A stretch of 64,000 nucleotides of DNA, taken from Demequina sp. B12. Its GTDB lineage: Bacteria; Actinomycetota; Actinomycetes; Actinomycetales; Demequinaceae. Every line of letters starts with the position of its first letter. Position 1 is the first letter of the stretch. Positions 1 to 7,504 of the stretch are shown here, piece after piece. The notes below the pieces were generated by a model that was given only the letters and a program-made list of their open reading frames with translations, made no database searches and was not told the DNA's origin. A program made the position numbers and the translations under genes. Where the stretch lies: NCBI RefSeq assembly GCF_028823635.1, contig NZ_JAPEHU010000001.1, forward strand, positions 310,001 to 374,000. Reading direction: 5' to 3'.

Positions 1-60
1 CACGGGCCGGGAAGACCGCACTATGGCGGCCAGGGTCGCGGTGGTGCGGGTATCGCTCAT
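1..60 (-). CDS. crtEb: Lycopene elongase / UbiA-family prenyltransferase, N-terminus only
   Basis: Only the first 20 codons are inside the window. The ATG at 58-60 overlaps the crtYf stop as ATGA, so the gene is translationally coupled to the carotenoid operon. The visible N-terminus ends in RSSRPV, which resembles the start of the UbiA-type lycopene elongases that add two C5 units to lycopene and give C50 carotenoids. The assignment leans on operon position: in actinobacteria crtYe and crtYf are normally followed by or adjacent to crtEb. The catalytic Asp-rich motifs lie outside the window, so identity is inferred. Confidence 0.6.
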   Translation of the reverse strand, partial: MSDTRTTATLAAIVRSSRPV

Positions 61-392
61 GCGTCGGCTCGCTTGGGGTCAGGGCTCTGGTGCGACCGGC
101 GCACGCCGGGGATTCGTGCGGCCAGAATCCACAGTGTGGGCACCACGATGACCGCGCCGATGGCGTAAGCCAGGTCTTCGACCGGGGCGATGGGCATGCG
201 GACGCCCCAGATCAGGTCCTCGTCGTAGCCGACGATCCCGAGCCCCACAATCACGTTGTCGAACACCACGGTCAGGACCACCAGCACCACCAGAGTCCAC
301 ACCAATGGCCCTAACGCGACCCGTCTCAACACTGGCAGGCACGCCACCACCAGCAACGCCAGCACCACGGCCGACAGGATCACATACGTCAT
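57..392 (-). CDS. crtYf: C50 carotenoid cyclase subunit (lycopene cyclase domain)
   Basis: This 111-residue membrane protein has three hydrophobic segments (about 3-22, 30-52 and 74-92) and the heterodimeric lycopene cyclase signature: FDN at 44-46 and PIAPVED at 67-73. With the CrtYe partner encoded just upstream it should form the membrane cyclase that closes epsilon or gamma rings on C50 carotenoids such as decaprenoxanthin or sarcinaxanthin. Its start overlaps the crtYe stop by four bases and its stop overlaps the crtEb start, so the subunits are translated in coupled fashion. Which ring type is made cannot be read from the sequence. The Ye/Yf naming follows gene order and size. Confidence 0.85.
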   Translation of the reverse strand: MTYVILSAVVLALLVVACLPVLRRVALGPLVWTLVVLVVLTVVFDNVIVGLGIVGYDEDLIWGVRMPIAPVEDLAYAIGAVIVVPTLWILAARIPGVRRSHQSPDPKRADA

Positions 393-703
393 GCGGTCTC
401 CCTACGCCGTGCAAACGCCCGCCACAACAACAAGGTTTGATACGTCAACAACGTCAGGAAGAACACTTCCTCCACAGGAACCTCGGGCGCGATAGTCAGG
501 CCGGACAAATACTCGGTGTCACCAATGAAGAAAATCCCCAACCCCACGCCAATGAAGTCCCACACCAGAAACACCACCACGGAAAGCGCGAGCGTCACCA
601 CGGTCCTCACTGGCTCAGCGAACAGCGCCACCCGGTAACGCCAGTCCAGAGTCCCCAATCCGGCCAGGCTCACCACCAGGCCCGCAAGGTACGCCCACTG
701 CAT
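389..703 (-). CDS. crtYe: C50 carotenoid cyclase subunit (lycopene cyclase domain)
   Basis: A 104-residue membrane protein with the first-half lycopene cyclase motifs: LDWRYRVALF at 19-28, WDFIGVGLGI at 48-57 and PEVPVEE at 73-79. It is the obligate partner of CrtYf in the two-subunit cyclase found in actinobacterial C50 pathways. The reading frame is open further upstream into crtI, but homology begins at the ATG at 701-703, 16 bases after the crtI stop, so that start was chosen. No strong Shine-Dalgarno is visible and translation probably depends on crtI coupling. It overlaps crtYf by 4 bp (ATGA). Confidence 0.85.
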   Translation of the reverse strand: MQWAYLAGLVVSLAGLGTLDWRYRVALFAEPVRTVVTLALSVVVFLVWDFIGVGLGIFFIGDTEYLSGLTIAPEVPVEEVFFLTLLTYQTLLLWRAFARRRETA

Positions 704-719
704 CAGCGCACGCCCGCCA

Positions 720-2330
720 TCACACGGTTTCCGTCTGTGCGGCAAGGTCACGTGCCAGCGCGCCCCATGCATCGGTCCTACGCGAACGGGCCAGGTACCC
801 GTGCGGCAGCGGCGTGTTGAGCGGCGATGGCCCTGTGGCACCCAGCAGCCGCTTGGCCACCAACTCTGCAGAGATCAAACAAATCGGCACTCCAATGCCC
901 GGCGCAGTCGACGCCCCCGCGTACAGCAGGTTCGACACCTTGCTTGACACGTTGGACGGGCGGAACATCGCGGACTGCCGCAGGCTGTGTTCCAGGCCCA
1001 ACGCACCCCCACGCCACGCATTCAGCTCGGTCGCAAAATAATGCGGGTTCAACACCTTCTTGATGGACGTGCGTGCAGGCAGGTCCGGAATCTGCGCCCA
1101 CTCGCCCACCTGAGTGAGATACCGGCCGATGCTCGCGTCCAGGTTGGCGCGGGAACGGGCCGTGGCACCCAACGACGGGTCGGAGGGGAACGGCACCAGC
1201 ATCACCAGGTTTTCGTGGCCTGGGGGAGCGGTCGTGGGATCAGTGGCGGTGGTGCGTGACAGGTAGATGGACGCGGGATCAGGAACCGTGAGGTCATCCA
1301 TGATGGCCGTGAAGTTGGACTCCCAGTCACGCGTAAACAGCAGCGTGTGATGAGCAAGTTCTGGCAGCTCACCTTCCACTCCCGCCATCACCAACAACGC
1401 ACTCACACCAGGTCGCTTATGCCGCCACGTCCGCTCCGGCCGCGACTGGAACTGTGGCTCCAACAAGGCTGTCTCCGTGTGATGCATGTCTGCCCCAGAG
1501 ACCACCGCGGCAGCATCCACCACAGTCCCGTCCGCCAGTTCCACACCCGTCGCACGGCCACGGTCCACCCGAATCCGCGTCACCGTTGCCCCGGTACGGA
1601 TCTCGACGCCCTCATCCTGCGCCACCCGCGCAAGGGCCTCCACGACCGCATACAGGCCGCCCTTGGGATAGCTGACGCCCTCATCCAAATCCAGGTGACT
1701 CATGAGGGAGAACAACGCTGGCAACCGTTCCGGTGCGGACCCCAAGAACACCGCGTGGAAGCCCAAGACCTGACGCAAACGCGGATCCGCCACAGACTTC
1801 TCAATGGACCCCTGCAACGATTGGGTGAGAAGCCCCGCCAGTTCAGGCAGCCGGCGCACCGTCTGCGCATCCAGCGACCGCGTAGGCCGCTCGAACGTCG
1901 TATACAAGAACTTGTCCAATGCCAGCCGGTAACGATCCCCCGCACGCGCCGCATACGCCCGCATTGCCGCGCCATCACCAGGACTCAACGCATCAAACGC
2001 AGCCCAGTTGCGCTCCGCATCCACAGTGATGTCAAGAGGATCCCTGTGCCCTTCAAAGAACACCCGGTAACGCGTCTCCAAATCCACCAACTCGAGCTCC
2101 TGGGACACATCCCGGCCCAGCAACGCAAAGAAGTGCTCAAACGCCTCACGCATGAGATACCAGGACGGACCCGTATCAAACGTGAACCCGTCAACCTCCA
2201 GGCGGCCAGCCCGGCCACCCACCTCATCGTGCCGCTCCAGCAGCGTCACGTGCGCCCCACCGCGCGCCAACAGTGCAGCCGTCGCCAACCCGGCCACACC
2301 ACCGCCCACGACCACCACGCGTTCAGTCAT
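720..2330 (-). CDS. crtI: Phytoene desaturase (CrtI family, FAD-dependent)
   Basis: The 536-residue product starts MTERVVVVGGG, a dinucleotide-binding beta-alpha-beta motif (GGGVAGL around 9-15), followed by the glutamate/RAG segment that binds the FAD ribose. The C-terminal segment with YAGAST and PGIGVP is the conserved CrtI end. It converts phytoene to lycopene by stepwise desaturation at the membrane. The frame extends 31 codons upstream into crtB, but the ATG at 2328-2330 overlaps the crtB stop as ATGA, which fixes the start. Length is normal for bacterial CrtI. Neighbours CrtB and CrtYe/Yf place it in the middle of the C50 pathway. Confidence 0.95.
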   Translation of the reverse strand: MTERVVVVGGGVAGLATAALLARGGAHVTLLERHDEVGGRAGRLEVDGFTFDTGPSWYLMREAFEHFFALLGRDVSQELELVDLETRYRVFFEGHRDPLDITVDAERNWAAFDALSPGDGAAMRAYAARAGDRYRLALDKFLYTTFERPTRSLDAQTVRRLPELAGLLTQSLQGSIEKSVADPRLRQVLGFHAVFLGSAPERLPALFSLMSHLDLDEGVSYPKGGLYAVVEALARVAQDEGVEIRTGATVTRIRVDRGRATGVELADGTVVDAAAVVSGADMHHTETALLEPQFQSRPERTWRHKRPGVSALLVMAGVEGELPELAHHTLLFTRDWESNFTAIMDDLTVPDPASIYLSRTTATDPTTAPPGHENLVMLVPFPSDPSLGATARSRANLDASIGRYLTQVGEWAQIPDLPARTSIKKVLNPHYFATELNAWRGGALGLEHSLRQSAMFRPSNVSSKVSNLLYAGASTAPGIGVPICLISAELVAKRLLGATGPSPLNTPLPHGYLARSRRTDAWGALARDLAAQTETV

Positions 2331-3268
2331 GACCGCGGCTCCGCTCCGGCCTCGGCCGTCCCAGCAGCGGCATTCCCCGTGCTGGCGTCCGCTGCCTTGG
2401 CTCGGGCCCGCTCGTTCCACCAACTCAGGGCCGCATGGCGGGCCTTCACCGGCAGTGGGACACGAACTCGAGTCGCCACCAACTCCTGGGCAGGCGTGGC
2501 CTCGATCCTGGCCAACAGGTCCTCAAAGATCGCCACCGTGGTCGCGACCGCGGCACGGGGCCGCTGCGGCAGCTCGGGAAGCGTGACCTTTGCCGCGGCG
2601 ATGTCCGCCCGGCAGTCCGCAGTCAGCCGCGCCACATCAGCGTCCGTCATCGTGGGCACATCCACATCCGGGAAGTAGGTGCGTCCGCGCTCCTCATAGT
2701 CAGAGCCCAGATCGCGCAGGAAGTTCACCTTCTGATACGCCGCACCCAAGCGGCGCGCCCCCGACCGCACATGCTCAGGCACAGGCTGAGGCGCACGGCC
2801 AGTGTTCATGAACACCGCTAAGCACATCTCCCCCACCACTTCAGCGGACCCGTGCACGTACTGCGCAAACGATTCCGCGTCATGCTCGGTATCGGTCAGG
2901 TCCATACGCATTGACGCAAAGAACGGGTCCACCATGGAACGATCAATGCCCACTGCACGCGCCGTCACACCAAACGCATGCGCAATCACATCCGGGGAAA
3001 ACCGCCCACTCATGGCCCGGTGCACTTGAGCCTCAAAGCCGGCAAGCACCTCGCCCGCATCCTCGCCGCGGTACGTGTCCACCACTTCATCAGCTACCCG
3101 CACCATCGCGTACACCGAGGCAATGTGAACGCGCATCGCTCGGGGCAACAGCTTGGCGCCCATCCCAAAACTGCTGGAATACCGCGCAATCACCTGTGCG
3201 GCGGCCGCTTGGGAGGCCTCATCAAACAGTTCAAGCGACGTCTCGTTGTCGTGATGCCTACCACTCAT
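2327..3268 (-). CDS. crtB: Phytoene synthase
   Basis: A 313-residue squalene/phytoene synthase family enzyme. It carries both Asp-rich magnesium-diphosphate sites: DEVVD at 60-64 and the RDLGSDYEERGR stretch at 185-196 followed by YFP. It condenses two geranylgeranyl diphosphates to phytoene. The start ATG (3266-3268) overlaps the crtE stop and its stop overlaps crtI, giving a tight crtE-crtB-crtI translational chain that channels GGPP into carotenoids. Length is normal for the family. The alternative reading as squalene synthase is unlikely given crtI and the cyclase genes downstream. Confidence 0.95.
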   Translation of the reverse strand: MSGRHHDNETSLELFDEASQAAAAQVIARYSSSFGMGAKLLPRAMRVHIASVYAMVRVADEVVDTYRGEDAGEVLAGFEAQVHRAMSGRFSPDVIAHAFGVTARAVGIDRSMVDPFFASMRMDLTDTEHDAESFAQYVHGSAEVVGEMCLAVFMNTGRAPQPVPEHVRSGARRLGAAYQKVNFLRDLGSDYEERGRTYFPDVDVPTMTDADVARLTADCRADIAAAKVTLPELPQRPRAAVATTVAIFEDLLARIEATPAQELVATRVRVPLPVKARHAALSWWNERARAKAADASTGNAAAGTAEAGAEPRS

Positions 3269-4347
3269 GAGACGCGGCCCTGGAGAGCCGCAATGAACCC
3301 CACCAGATATCCACTCAATGGGGCAGGAATGCGTTCCGCAGCAATCCGAGTCGCCTCACGCGCCCGCCGCCTCGACAACCGCAACGCCGCCTCTCGCGCC
3401 CCTGTCTGCACCAGCACGTCACGCACCTGGGCGGCACCCGCCTCATCCAACTCGGGGTCACCCAAGTGCCGCTCCAACACCGCGGTCTGTGCGGCATCGG
3501 CCCGCTCAAAGCCCAACCGAATCAGTTCGGTGCGCTTGCCTGCACGCAAATCCGTCAGGGTGGACTTGCCCGTCACCTCACTCGTGCCGAACACACCCAG
3601 GTCGTCATCAATCAGTTGGAACGACACCCCCAGGGCGAGCCCCAAACGTTCCAAATGCCCCAGCATGGTGGGGTCAGCGCCCGCAAGCGTGGCGCCAGCA
3701 AGCAACGGCACCACACACGAATACCAGGCAGTCTTCAACGCGGACACCAGCAGTGGATCCGCCTGCTCCACCGGCGTGAGGTCGCCATACACATCGAGCA
3801 GTTCACCAGCAATCGTGGAACGGATCGCCCGCGTGATGAGCTCCATGCACGCCACCCGGTGGTGCGCCGGAAGATTGGACCTCAAGATCAAGTCATATGA
3901 ACTCGACAGCGCCAAGTCCCCACCCAGCAGCGCTGCCGCCAACACCTGATCGTCAACCTTGTCGGGGCTGTGTCCGGCCGCCCGCAACTCGGCACGGCGC
4001 AAGCCAGCGATGTTCGGCTTACCGCGGCGTACCTCGTCGTGGTCAAGGATGTCGTCATGCACCAGCATCGCCGTGTGCAACATCTCCATGGCAGCGGCCA
4101 CGGGAATCACCGCATCCGGATCATCCCCACCCAAACCCAGGTAGGCCGCAAGAGTCAGCGTGGGACGCAGATTCTTTCCCCCATGAAACTGAGCGCCCAG
4201 GTAATCCCACAGTTGGGCGTAGTCGGGGGCGGCCACCGGCATCCCGGTACGAGCCTGATCCACGTGGGCAAGCAACGCCTCGTGCACTGCCGGGACGTGG
4301 GACTCGACAGTGGTTCTCAAGGACTCGGCGGTGAGAAGAGCAGACAT
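3265..4347 (-). CDS. crtE: Geranylgeranyl diphosphate synthase (polyprenyl synthetase)
   Basis: The 360-residue protein has the first aspartate-rich motif HDDILD at 97-102 and the second as DDDLG at 247-251. The latter is the variant usual in actinobacterial IdsA/CrtE enzymes. It makes C20 GGPP, the substrate of CrtB, and it is the first gene of the crt operon. A GGAGG lies 14 bases before the ATG, a long spacing, and sits in a small hairpin (see the leader entry). The 119-bp gap to the pabA stop should hold the operon promoter. Some such enzymes also feed menaquinone synthesis, so a dual role is possible. Confidence 0.92.
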   Translation of the reverse strand: MSALLTAESLRTTVESHVPAVHEALLAHVDQARTGMPVAAPDYAQLWDYLGAQFHGGKNLRPTLTLAAYLGLGGDDPDAVIPVAAAMEMLHTAMLVHDDILDHDEVRRGKPNIAGLRRAELRAAGHSPDKVDDQVLAAALLGGDLALSSSYDLILRSNLPAHHRVACMELITRAIRSTIAGELLDVYGDLTPVEQADPLLVSALKTAWYSCVVPLLAGATLAGADPTMLGHLERLGLALGVSFQLIDDDLGVFGTSEVTGKSTLTDLRAGKRTELIRLGFERADAAQTAVLERHLGDPELDEAGAAQVRDVLVQTGAREAALRLSRRRAREATRIAAERIPAPLSGYLVGFIAALQGRVS

Positions 4348-4361
4348 GATGAACAGTCAAA

Positions 4362-4378
4362 CCTCCGTAAAGTCGGAG
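4362..4378 (-). promoter_or_regulatory. crtE leader hairpin covering the Shine-Dalgarno
   Basis: On the minus strand CTCCG pairs with CGGAG around a six-base loop (ACTTTA), and the 3' arm contains the only GGAGG before crtE, 14 bases from its ATG. If it folds, ribosome access to the first gene of the carotenoid operon would be reduced. The stem is only 5 bp, so this is a suggestion rather than a demonstrated control element. Confidence 0.3.
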
Positions 4379-4466
4379 ATATTCCTCCAGGTCTGACCAG
4401 GATATCGGCTTTGCCCGGTCCCAGGCACACGACGCGCCGCACCAGCCGGGCAACTCCCGCCTAAAA

Positions 4467-5093
4467 CTACTTCCGCAGCAGCGGCGACAGGCCCGCCGAA
4501 CGCGCCTCAGCATCGGGCATTCCACACACCTCAAGCCAGTTCGCCAACAGCCGGTGACCACCCTCCGTGAGTACCGACTCCGGATGGAACTGCACGCCAT
4601 GCAACGGCAAATCCTTGTGCTTCAACCCCATGATGATCCCGTTGTCCGTCCGAGCCGTGACTTCCAGCTCAGCCGGTACGGTGTCCTGCTCTACCGCAAG
4701 CGAGTGATACCTCGTCGCCGTAAACGGAGACGGCAAGCCCACCAGGACCGATGCCCCGTCATGCGTCACGTCAGAGGTTTTGCCATGCATCAGTTCGGGG
4801 GCGTGGCTCACCACGCCGCCATACACCTCAGCAAGCGCCTGGTGACCCAAGCAGATACCCAACATGGGGGTGCCGGTGCGTGCGCATTCACGGATCACGT
4901 CGTTGGACGCGCCAGCCTCCGCAGGAGTGCCAGGGCCGGGGGACACGAGCACGCCGTCGTAGTCGTCGAGCGGGCCGGCATCGGCCACCGCATCGTTGCG
5001 GACCACCGTGGTGTCCGCCCCCATGTGGCGCAAGTAGCCCACGATGGTGTAGACGAACGAGTCGTAGTTGTCGACCACCAAAATCCGCGTCAT
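4467..5093 (-). CDS. pabA: Glutamine amidotransferase component II (anthranilate/aminodeoxychorismate synthase type)
   Basis: A 208-residue class I glutaminase: VDNYDSF at 7-13, SPGPGTP at 51-57, the nucleophile elbow GICLGHQ with Cys81, and the catalytic pair His170/Glu172 in FHPES. It supplies ammonia to a TrpE/PabB-type synthase that is not in this window, so TrpG and PabA roles cannot be separated; orphan copies at this actinobacterial locus are often annotated pabA/trpG. The frame is open upstream, but the ATG at 5091-5093 follows GGAGG with good spacing and overlaps the stop of the small gene upstream. In most actinobacteria the pknB/pknA/pbpA/rodA cluster follows here; in this genome the carotenoid operon does. 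Confidence 0.88.
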   Translation of the reverse strand: MTRILVVDNYDSFVYTIVGYLRHMGADTTVVRNDAVADAGPLDDYDGVLVSPGPGTPAEAGASNDVIRECARTGTPMLGICLGHQALAEVYGGVVSHAPELMHGKTSDVTHDGASVLVGLPSPFTATRYHSLAVEQDTVPAELEVTARTDNGIIMGLKHKDLPLHGVQFHPESVLTEGGHRLLANWLEVCGMPDAEARSAGLSPLLRK

Positions 5094-5257
5094 GTTTCCT
5101 CCACGAGCGTGGGGTCCTGGACGTTCAACGACTCCGAGACCCACGGAAAAACCCATTCAAACAGCATCAGCACTACAGCCGCCACCACCAGGAGCACCAG
5201 CAGGAGCTTGACCAGCCAAGGTCCAGGAAGTTTGGACCAGATCCATGTGGAGATCAC
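5090..5257 (-). CDS. Small single-pass membrane protein between sortase E and pabA (55 aa)
   Basis: This gene is below usual ORF length limits. It reads from a GTG at 5255-5257 to a TGA at 5090-5092. The GTG overlaps the sortase stop (GTGA) and the TGA overlaps the pabA ATG, so all three are coupled. The product has a short polar start, a conserved-looking LPGPWLVKLLL entry into one hydrophobic helix (about 16-36), the motif EWVFPWV and an acidic tail. Similar small proteins with an LPGPW...FPWV pattern occur at the same place in other actinobacteria, but I know of no assigned function. Coupling with a sortase suggests an envelope role. Confidence 0.8.
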   Translation of the reverse strand: MISTWIWSKLPGPWLVKLLLVLLVVAAVVLMLFEWVFPWVSESLNVQDPTLVEET

Positions 5258-6039
5258 TGCGGCACCTCCAGAAGTTCAGCGGGCACGCCATGGCCGGTGG
5301 GTGCCCAGTAGTCCAGTTCGCCGTACACAATCCACCGCTCGGCAACGGAGTACAACGGATGACACGTGGTCAGCGTGATGAAGCGATCCGTCACGCCTGC
5401 CTCAAGGTCCCTGGGGGTAGGGGCAATGACGTCGTACTCGTTGGGCTGCACAATCTCCCAGTCGGTCACGCTGTAGACCGCCCAAATGTCCGCGGTCTGA
5501 ACGATGAGCTTGTCGCCCACCTCAAGGATGTCGACTTGGCGGAACGGCTTGCCGTATGTGGTGCGGTGACCGGCGAGCGCAAAGTTGCCGGCCTCACCTG
5601 GCATCGCGGCCTCGGGATAGTGGCCAATCCCGAGCGGATCCAGAACTTCAGGGCGCGACACACCTTCGGAGATGGGCTTCACGTAGTCCTGACCCCACCG
5701 CGGCACCATCATGGTCGCGAAGGTCTCCGTGTTCCCGGGGGAGGGCCGCGTGTCGGGGTCACGGTCCGTGACCTTGAGGTCGTCCGGGATGACCTGGATG
5801 TTCTCCGTGTCCACCTGCGCTGGGGGTTCTGCCCACTCCAGGCTTTCGACAATGGCTTTCTGCTCACGGTCGCCTTGGACATCCGTGTAGAACAACTGCC
5901 ACACCACGAACAGGCCCAGCAGCAGGCCGGCCAGAATCAGCAGCTCGCCCAGGATGCCCGTCACTGACCATCGGTGCGCGCGCGTACGTGCGTGCGCGGG
6001 AGGGTGGCTGGCCTCGTCGATGTCAGGGGGCGCGGTCAT
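5254..6039 (-). CDS. Class E sortase
   Basis: The 261-residue protein has a cytoplasmic N-terminus, one membrane anchor (about 30-50) and an extracellular sortase domain. The catalytic triad is visible: His158 in LAGHRTTYG, Cys226 in TLTTCHP and Arg235 in AERWIVYG. TLTTC with a proline after the His is typical of class E housekeeping sortases of actinobacteria, which usually prefer LAXTG signals. The start ATG is at 6037-6039. Neighbours crgA (divergent) and the 55-residue membrane protein match the conserved actinobacterial locus. A possible substrate with an LPATG signal lies at 12.2-14.3 kb, although the motif preference may not match. Confidence 0.92.
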   Translation of the reverse strand: MTAPPDIDEASHPPAHARTRAHRWSVTGILGELLILAGLLLGLFVVWQLFYTDVQGDREQKAIVESLEWAEPPAQVDTENIQVIPDDLKVTDRDPDTRPSPGNTETFATMMVPRWGQDYVKPISEGVSRPEVLDPLGIGHYPEAAMPGEAGNFALAGHRTTYGKPFRQVDILEVGDKLIVQTADIWAVYSVTDWEIVQPNEYDVIAPTPRDLEAGVTDRFITLTTCHPLYSVAERWIVYGELDYWAPTGHGVPAELLEVPQ

Positions 6040-6198
6040 GGTGCCTTAAGCGTACGCGAGGCCCGCCGCAGTGAGTAGGGCCGATGCCGTGGTGACGTAG
6101 GTGTACCTGCGCTCCTTCGTGCGGGAGCACCCCCTTGGGTACGCTAGGGGCCAGCAACGCCCGCAGTGCGCGGGCCCCAACGACATCGGAGTACCAGC

Positions 6199-6444
6199 GT
6201 GGCCGTTTCGAAGAAGCGCGACAAGGACGTCTACAAGGCGCCGCGGAACATCGGCAAGCCCGAATCAGAGAACCCCAAGTGGCTGATCCCCACCGCGCTG
6301 ACTTTGCTCATCACCGGTGTGGTGTGGATTGTCATCTACTACATCACTCGTGGCAACTGGCCGCTGCCGATCAGCGACTGGAACCTCGTGGTGGGCTTCC
6401 TTGGCCTGGGTGGCGGCATGGCCATCCTGACGCGCTGGAAGTAG
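6199..6444 (+). CDS. crgA: Cell division protein CrgA
   Basis: An 81-residue protein with two transmembrane helices (about 29-49 and 62-79) joined by a short loop containing NWPLPISDWN, the CrgA family hallmark. CrgA bridges FtsZ-ring components and peptidoglycan synthases in actinobacteria. The start is the GTG at 6199, 8 bases after GGAG; an in-frame upstream ATG lacks family similarity. It is divergent from sortase E and convergent with the rhomboid gene. The intervening 258 bp after crgA carry a dense DnaA-box cluster. Confidence 0.93.
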   Translation: MAVSKKRDKDVYKAPRNIGKPESENPKWLIPTALTLLITGVVWIVIYYITRGNWPLPISDWNLVVGFLGLGGGMAILTRWK

Positions 6445-6473
6445 TCGCTTGGCACTGAGTTACACCCATGTAG

Positions 6474-6736
6474 TTATCCCCTGATGGGGATAACGGTGGG
6501 GATAACTACACCGGTGTCATTCACATTTCCCCAGAGTTATCCACATTGGGCCCCGTCTGTGCGGGAGTTGTCCACAGGTCGGGACCGTTCTCCACACCGC
6601 AACTGCGGATAAATGTGAAGTGTGGGGCCTGTGTGACAGATGTGACCAGTGTGACAAACACGGTGGTGGGGAACGGTGGATAACCCCTGTGGAAGGTCGG
6701 GCCTAGCGCCTGAGGGCAGCCTCGCGCTTGTCCACA
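6474..6736. other. Cluster of nine DnaA-box-like sequences outside the dnaA locus
   Basis: Three perfect boxes are present: TTATCCACA at 6537-6545, TTGTCCACA at 6568-6576 and again at 6728-6736 (the last inside the rhomboid 3' end). Five have one mismatch: TTATCCCCA as reverse complement at 6485-6493 and 6497-6505, TTCTCCACA at 6588-6596, TTATCCGCA reverse at 6604-6612 and TTATCCACC reverse at 6675-6683. TTATCCCCT at 6474-6482 has two. Orientations are mixed. The cluster fills the gap between convergent crgA and the rhomboid gene, where only terminators would be expected. Likely roles are DnaA titration or an auxiliary/alternative origin element. Confidence 0.75.
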
Positions 6737-7497
6737 TTGCGGAACAGCAGCAGCATGATCGCCGCTCCCACCACAGCCCCGCCCAGGTGGCCCTCCCACG
6801 AGACTCCGGACAGCAACCCGATCATGGGGCCACCAATAAAGATCGCGGCAATCACCAGAATCTGTGTGACCGGAAGGTTGAGTCGTTTGAGGATGATGCC
6901 GTAGGCGGCAATCAGGCCAAAGATCGCGCCGGAGGCGCCACCGTGAACACCGGAGTCCGCCAGCAGCATCACACCTGCAGATGAGCCCAGCAACGAACCG
7001 AAGTACAAAAGCAGGAAGTTCATCCGCCCTAGGGCCGGCTCAAGTACCGTGCCCAGCTGCCACAAGGCAAGCATGTTGAAACCCAAGTGAATCCAGCTGA
7101 ACTGCACGAACCCCGCAGTGATCCAGCGGTACCACTCGTTACCCACGTCCGCGTAAAGCGCACCGAACTCAGCGGTGTACCCCGGCCACAGGCCAAGGTA
7201 ACCCTCCCAGGCAGGACCAATGAGCATCGGCCCCACAACAAAGAGGGCAATGTTCACTCCCATCAACACGTAGGTGGCGATGGGCGGGCCGGCGGTCATG
7301 GTGAAGCCCAGGCGCGACCGGATAGGCCGCGCCTGAGCCTGTGCCTCCTTGAGGCAATCCACACAGAGGACACCCACGGCTGCGGGGCGTTGGCATTCGG
7401 GGCACGCCGGCCGTTCGCACCGCTGACACCGCACATAGGCAACGCGGTCAGGGTGACGAGGGCATGTGGGCGCGGATCCTGCCGCGGGTGTCGTCAT
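6703..7497 (-). CDS. Rhomboid family intramembrane serine protease with N-terminal zinc-finger-like region
   Basis: The 264-residue protein starts with a cysteine-rich region (Cys12 to Cys48, several CxxC pairs) like the B-box/zinc ribbon seen on actinobacterial rhomboids. Six to seven membrane helices follow. The catalytic dyad is present: Ser189 in GGASGAIFG and His237 in WEGHLGG; the HLGFN motif at 137-141 supplies the oxyanion-side His/Asn. It should cleave membrane-embedded substrates, which are unknown. Position next to cyclophilin and crgA is the conserved actinobacterial arrangement. The last perfect DnaA box of the adjoining cluster lies inside its 3' end. Confidence 0.92.
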   Translation of the reverse strand: MTTPAAGSAPTCPRHPDRVAYVRCQRCERPACPECQRPAAVGVLCVDCLKEAQAQARPIRSRLGFTMTAGPPIATYVLMGVNIALFVVGPMLIGPAWEGYLGLWPGYTAEFGALYADVGNEWYRWITAGFVQFSWIHLGFNMLALWQLGTVLEPALGRMNFLLLYFGSLLGSSAGVMLLADSGVHGGASGAIFGLIAAYGIILKRLNLPVTQILVIAAIFIGGPMIGLLSGVSWEGHLGGAVVGAAIMLLLFRNVDKREAALRR

Positions 7498-7504
7498 ATG
7501 TCAG

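Noticed and set aside
1347..2678. 443-codon plus-strand frame opposite crtI and crtB
   Set aside because: Arg/His/Pro-rich shadow of two well-supported carotenoid genes.
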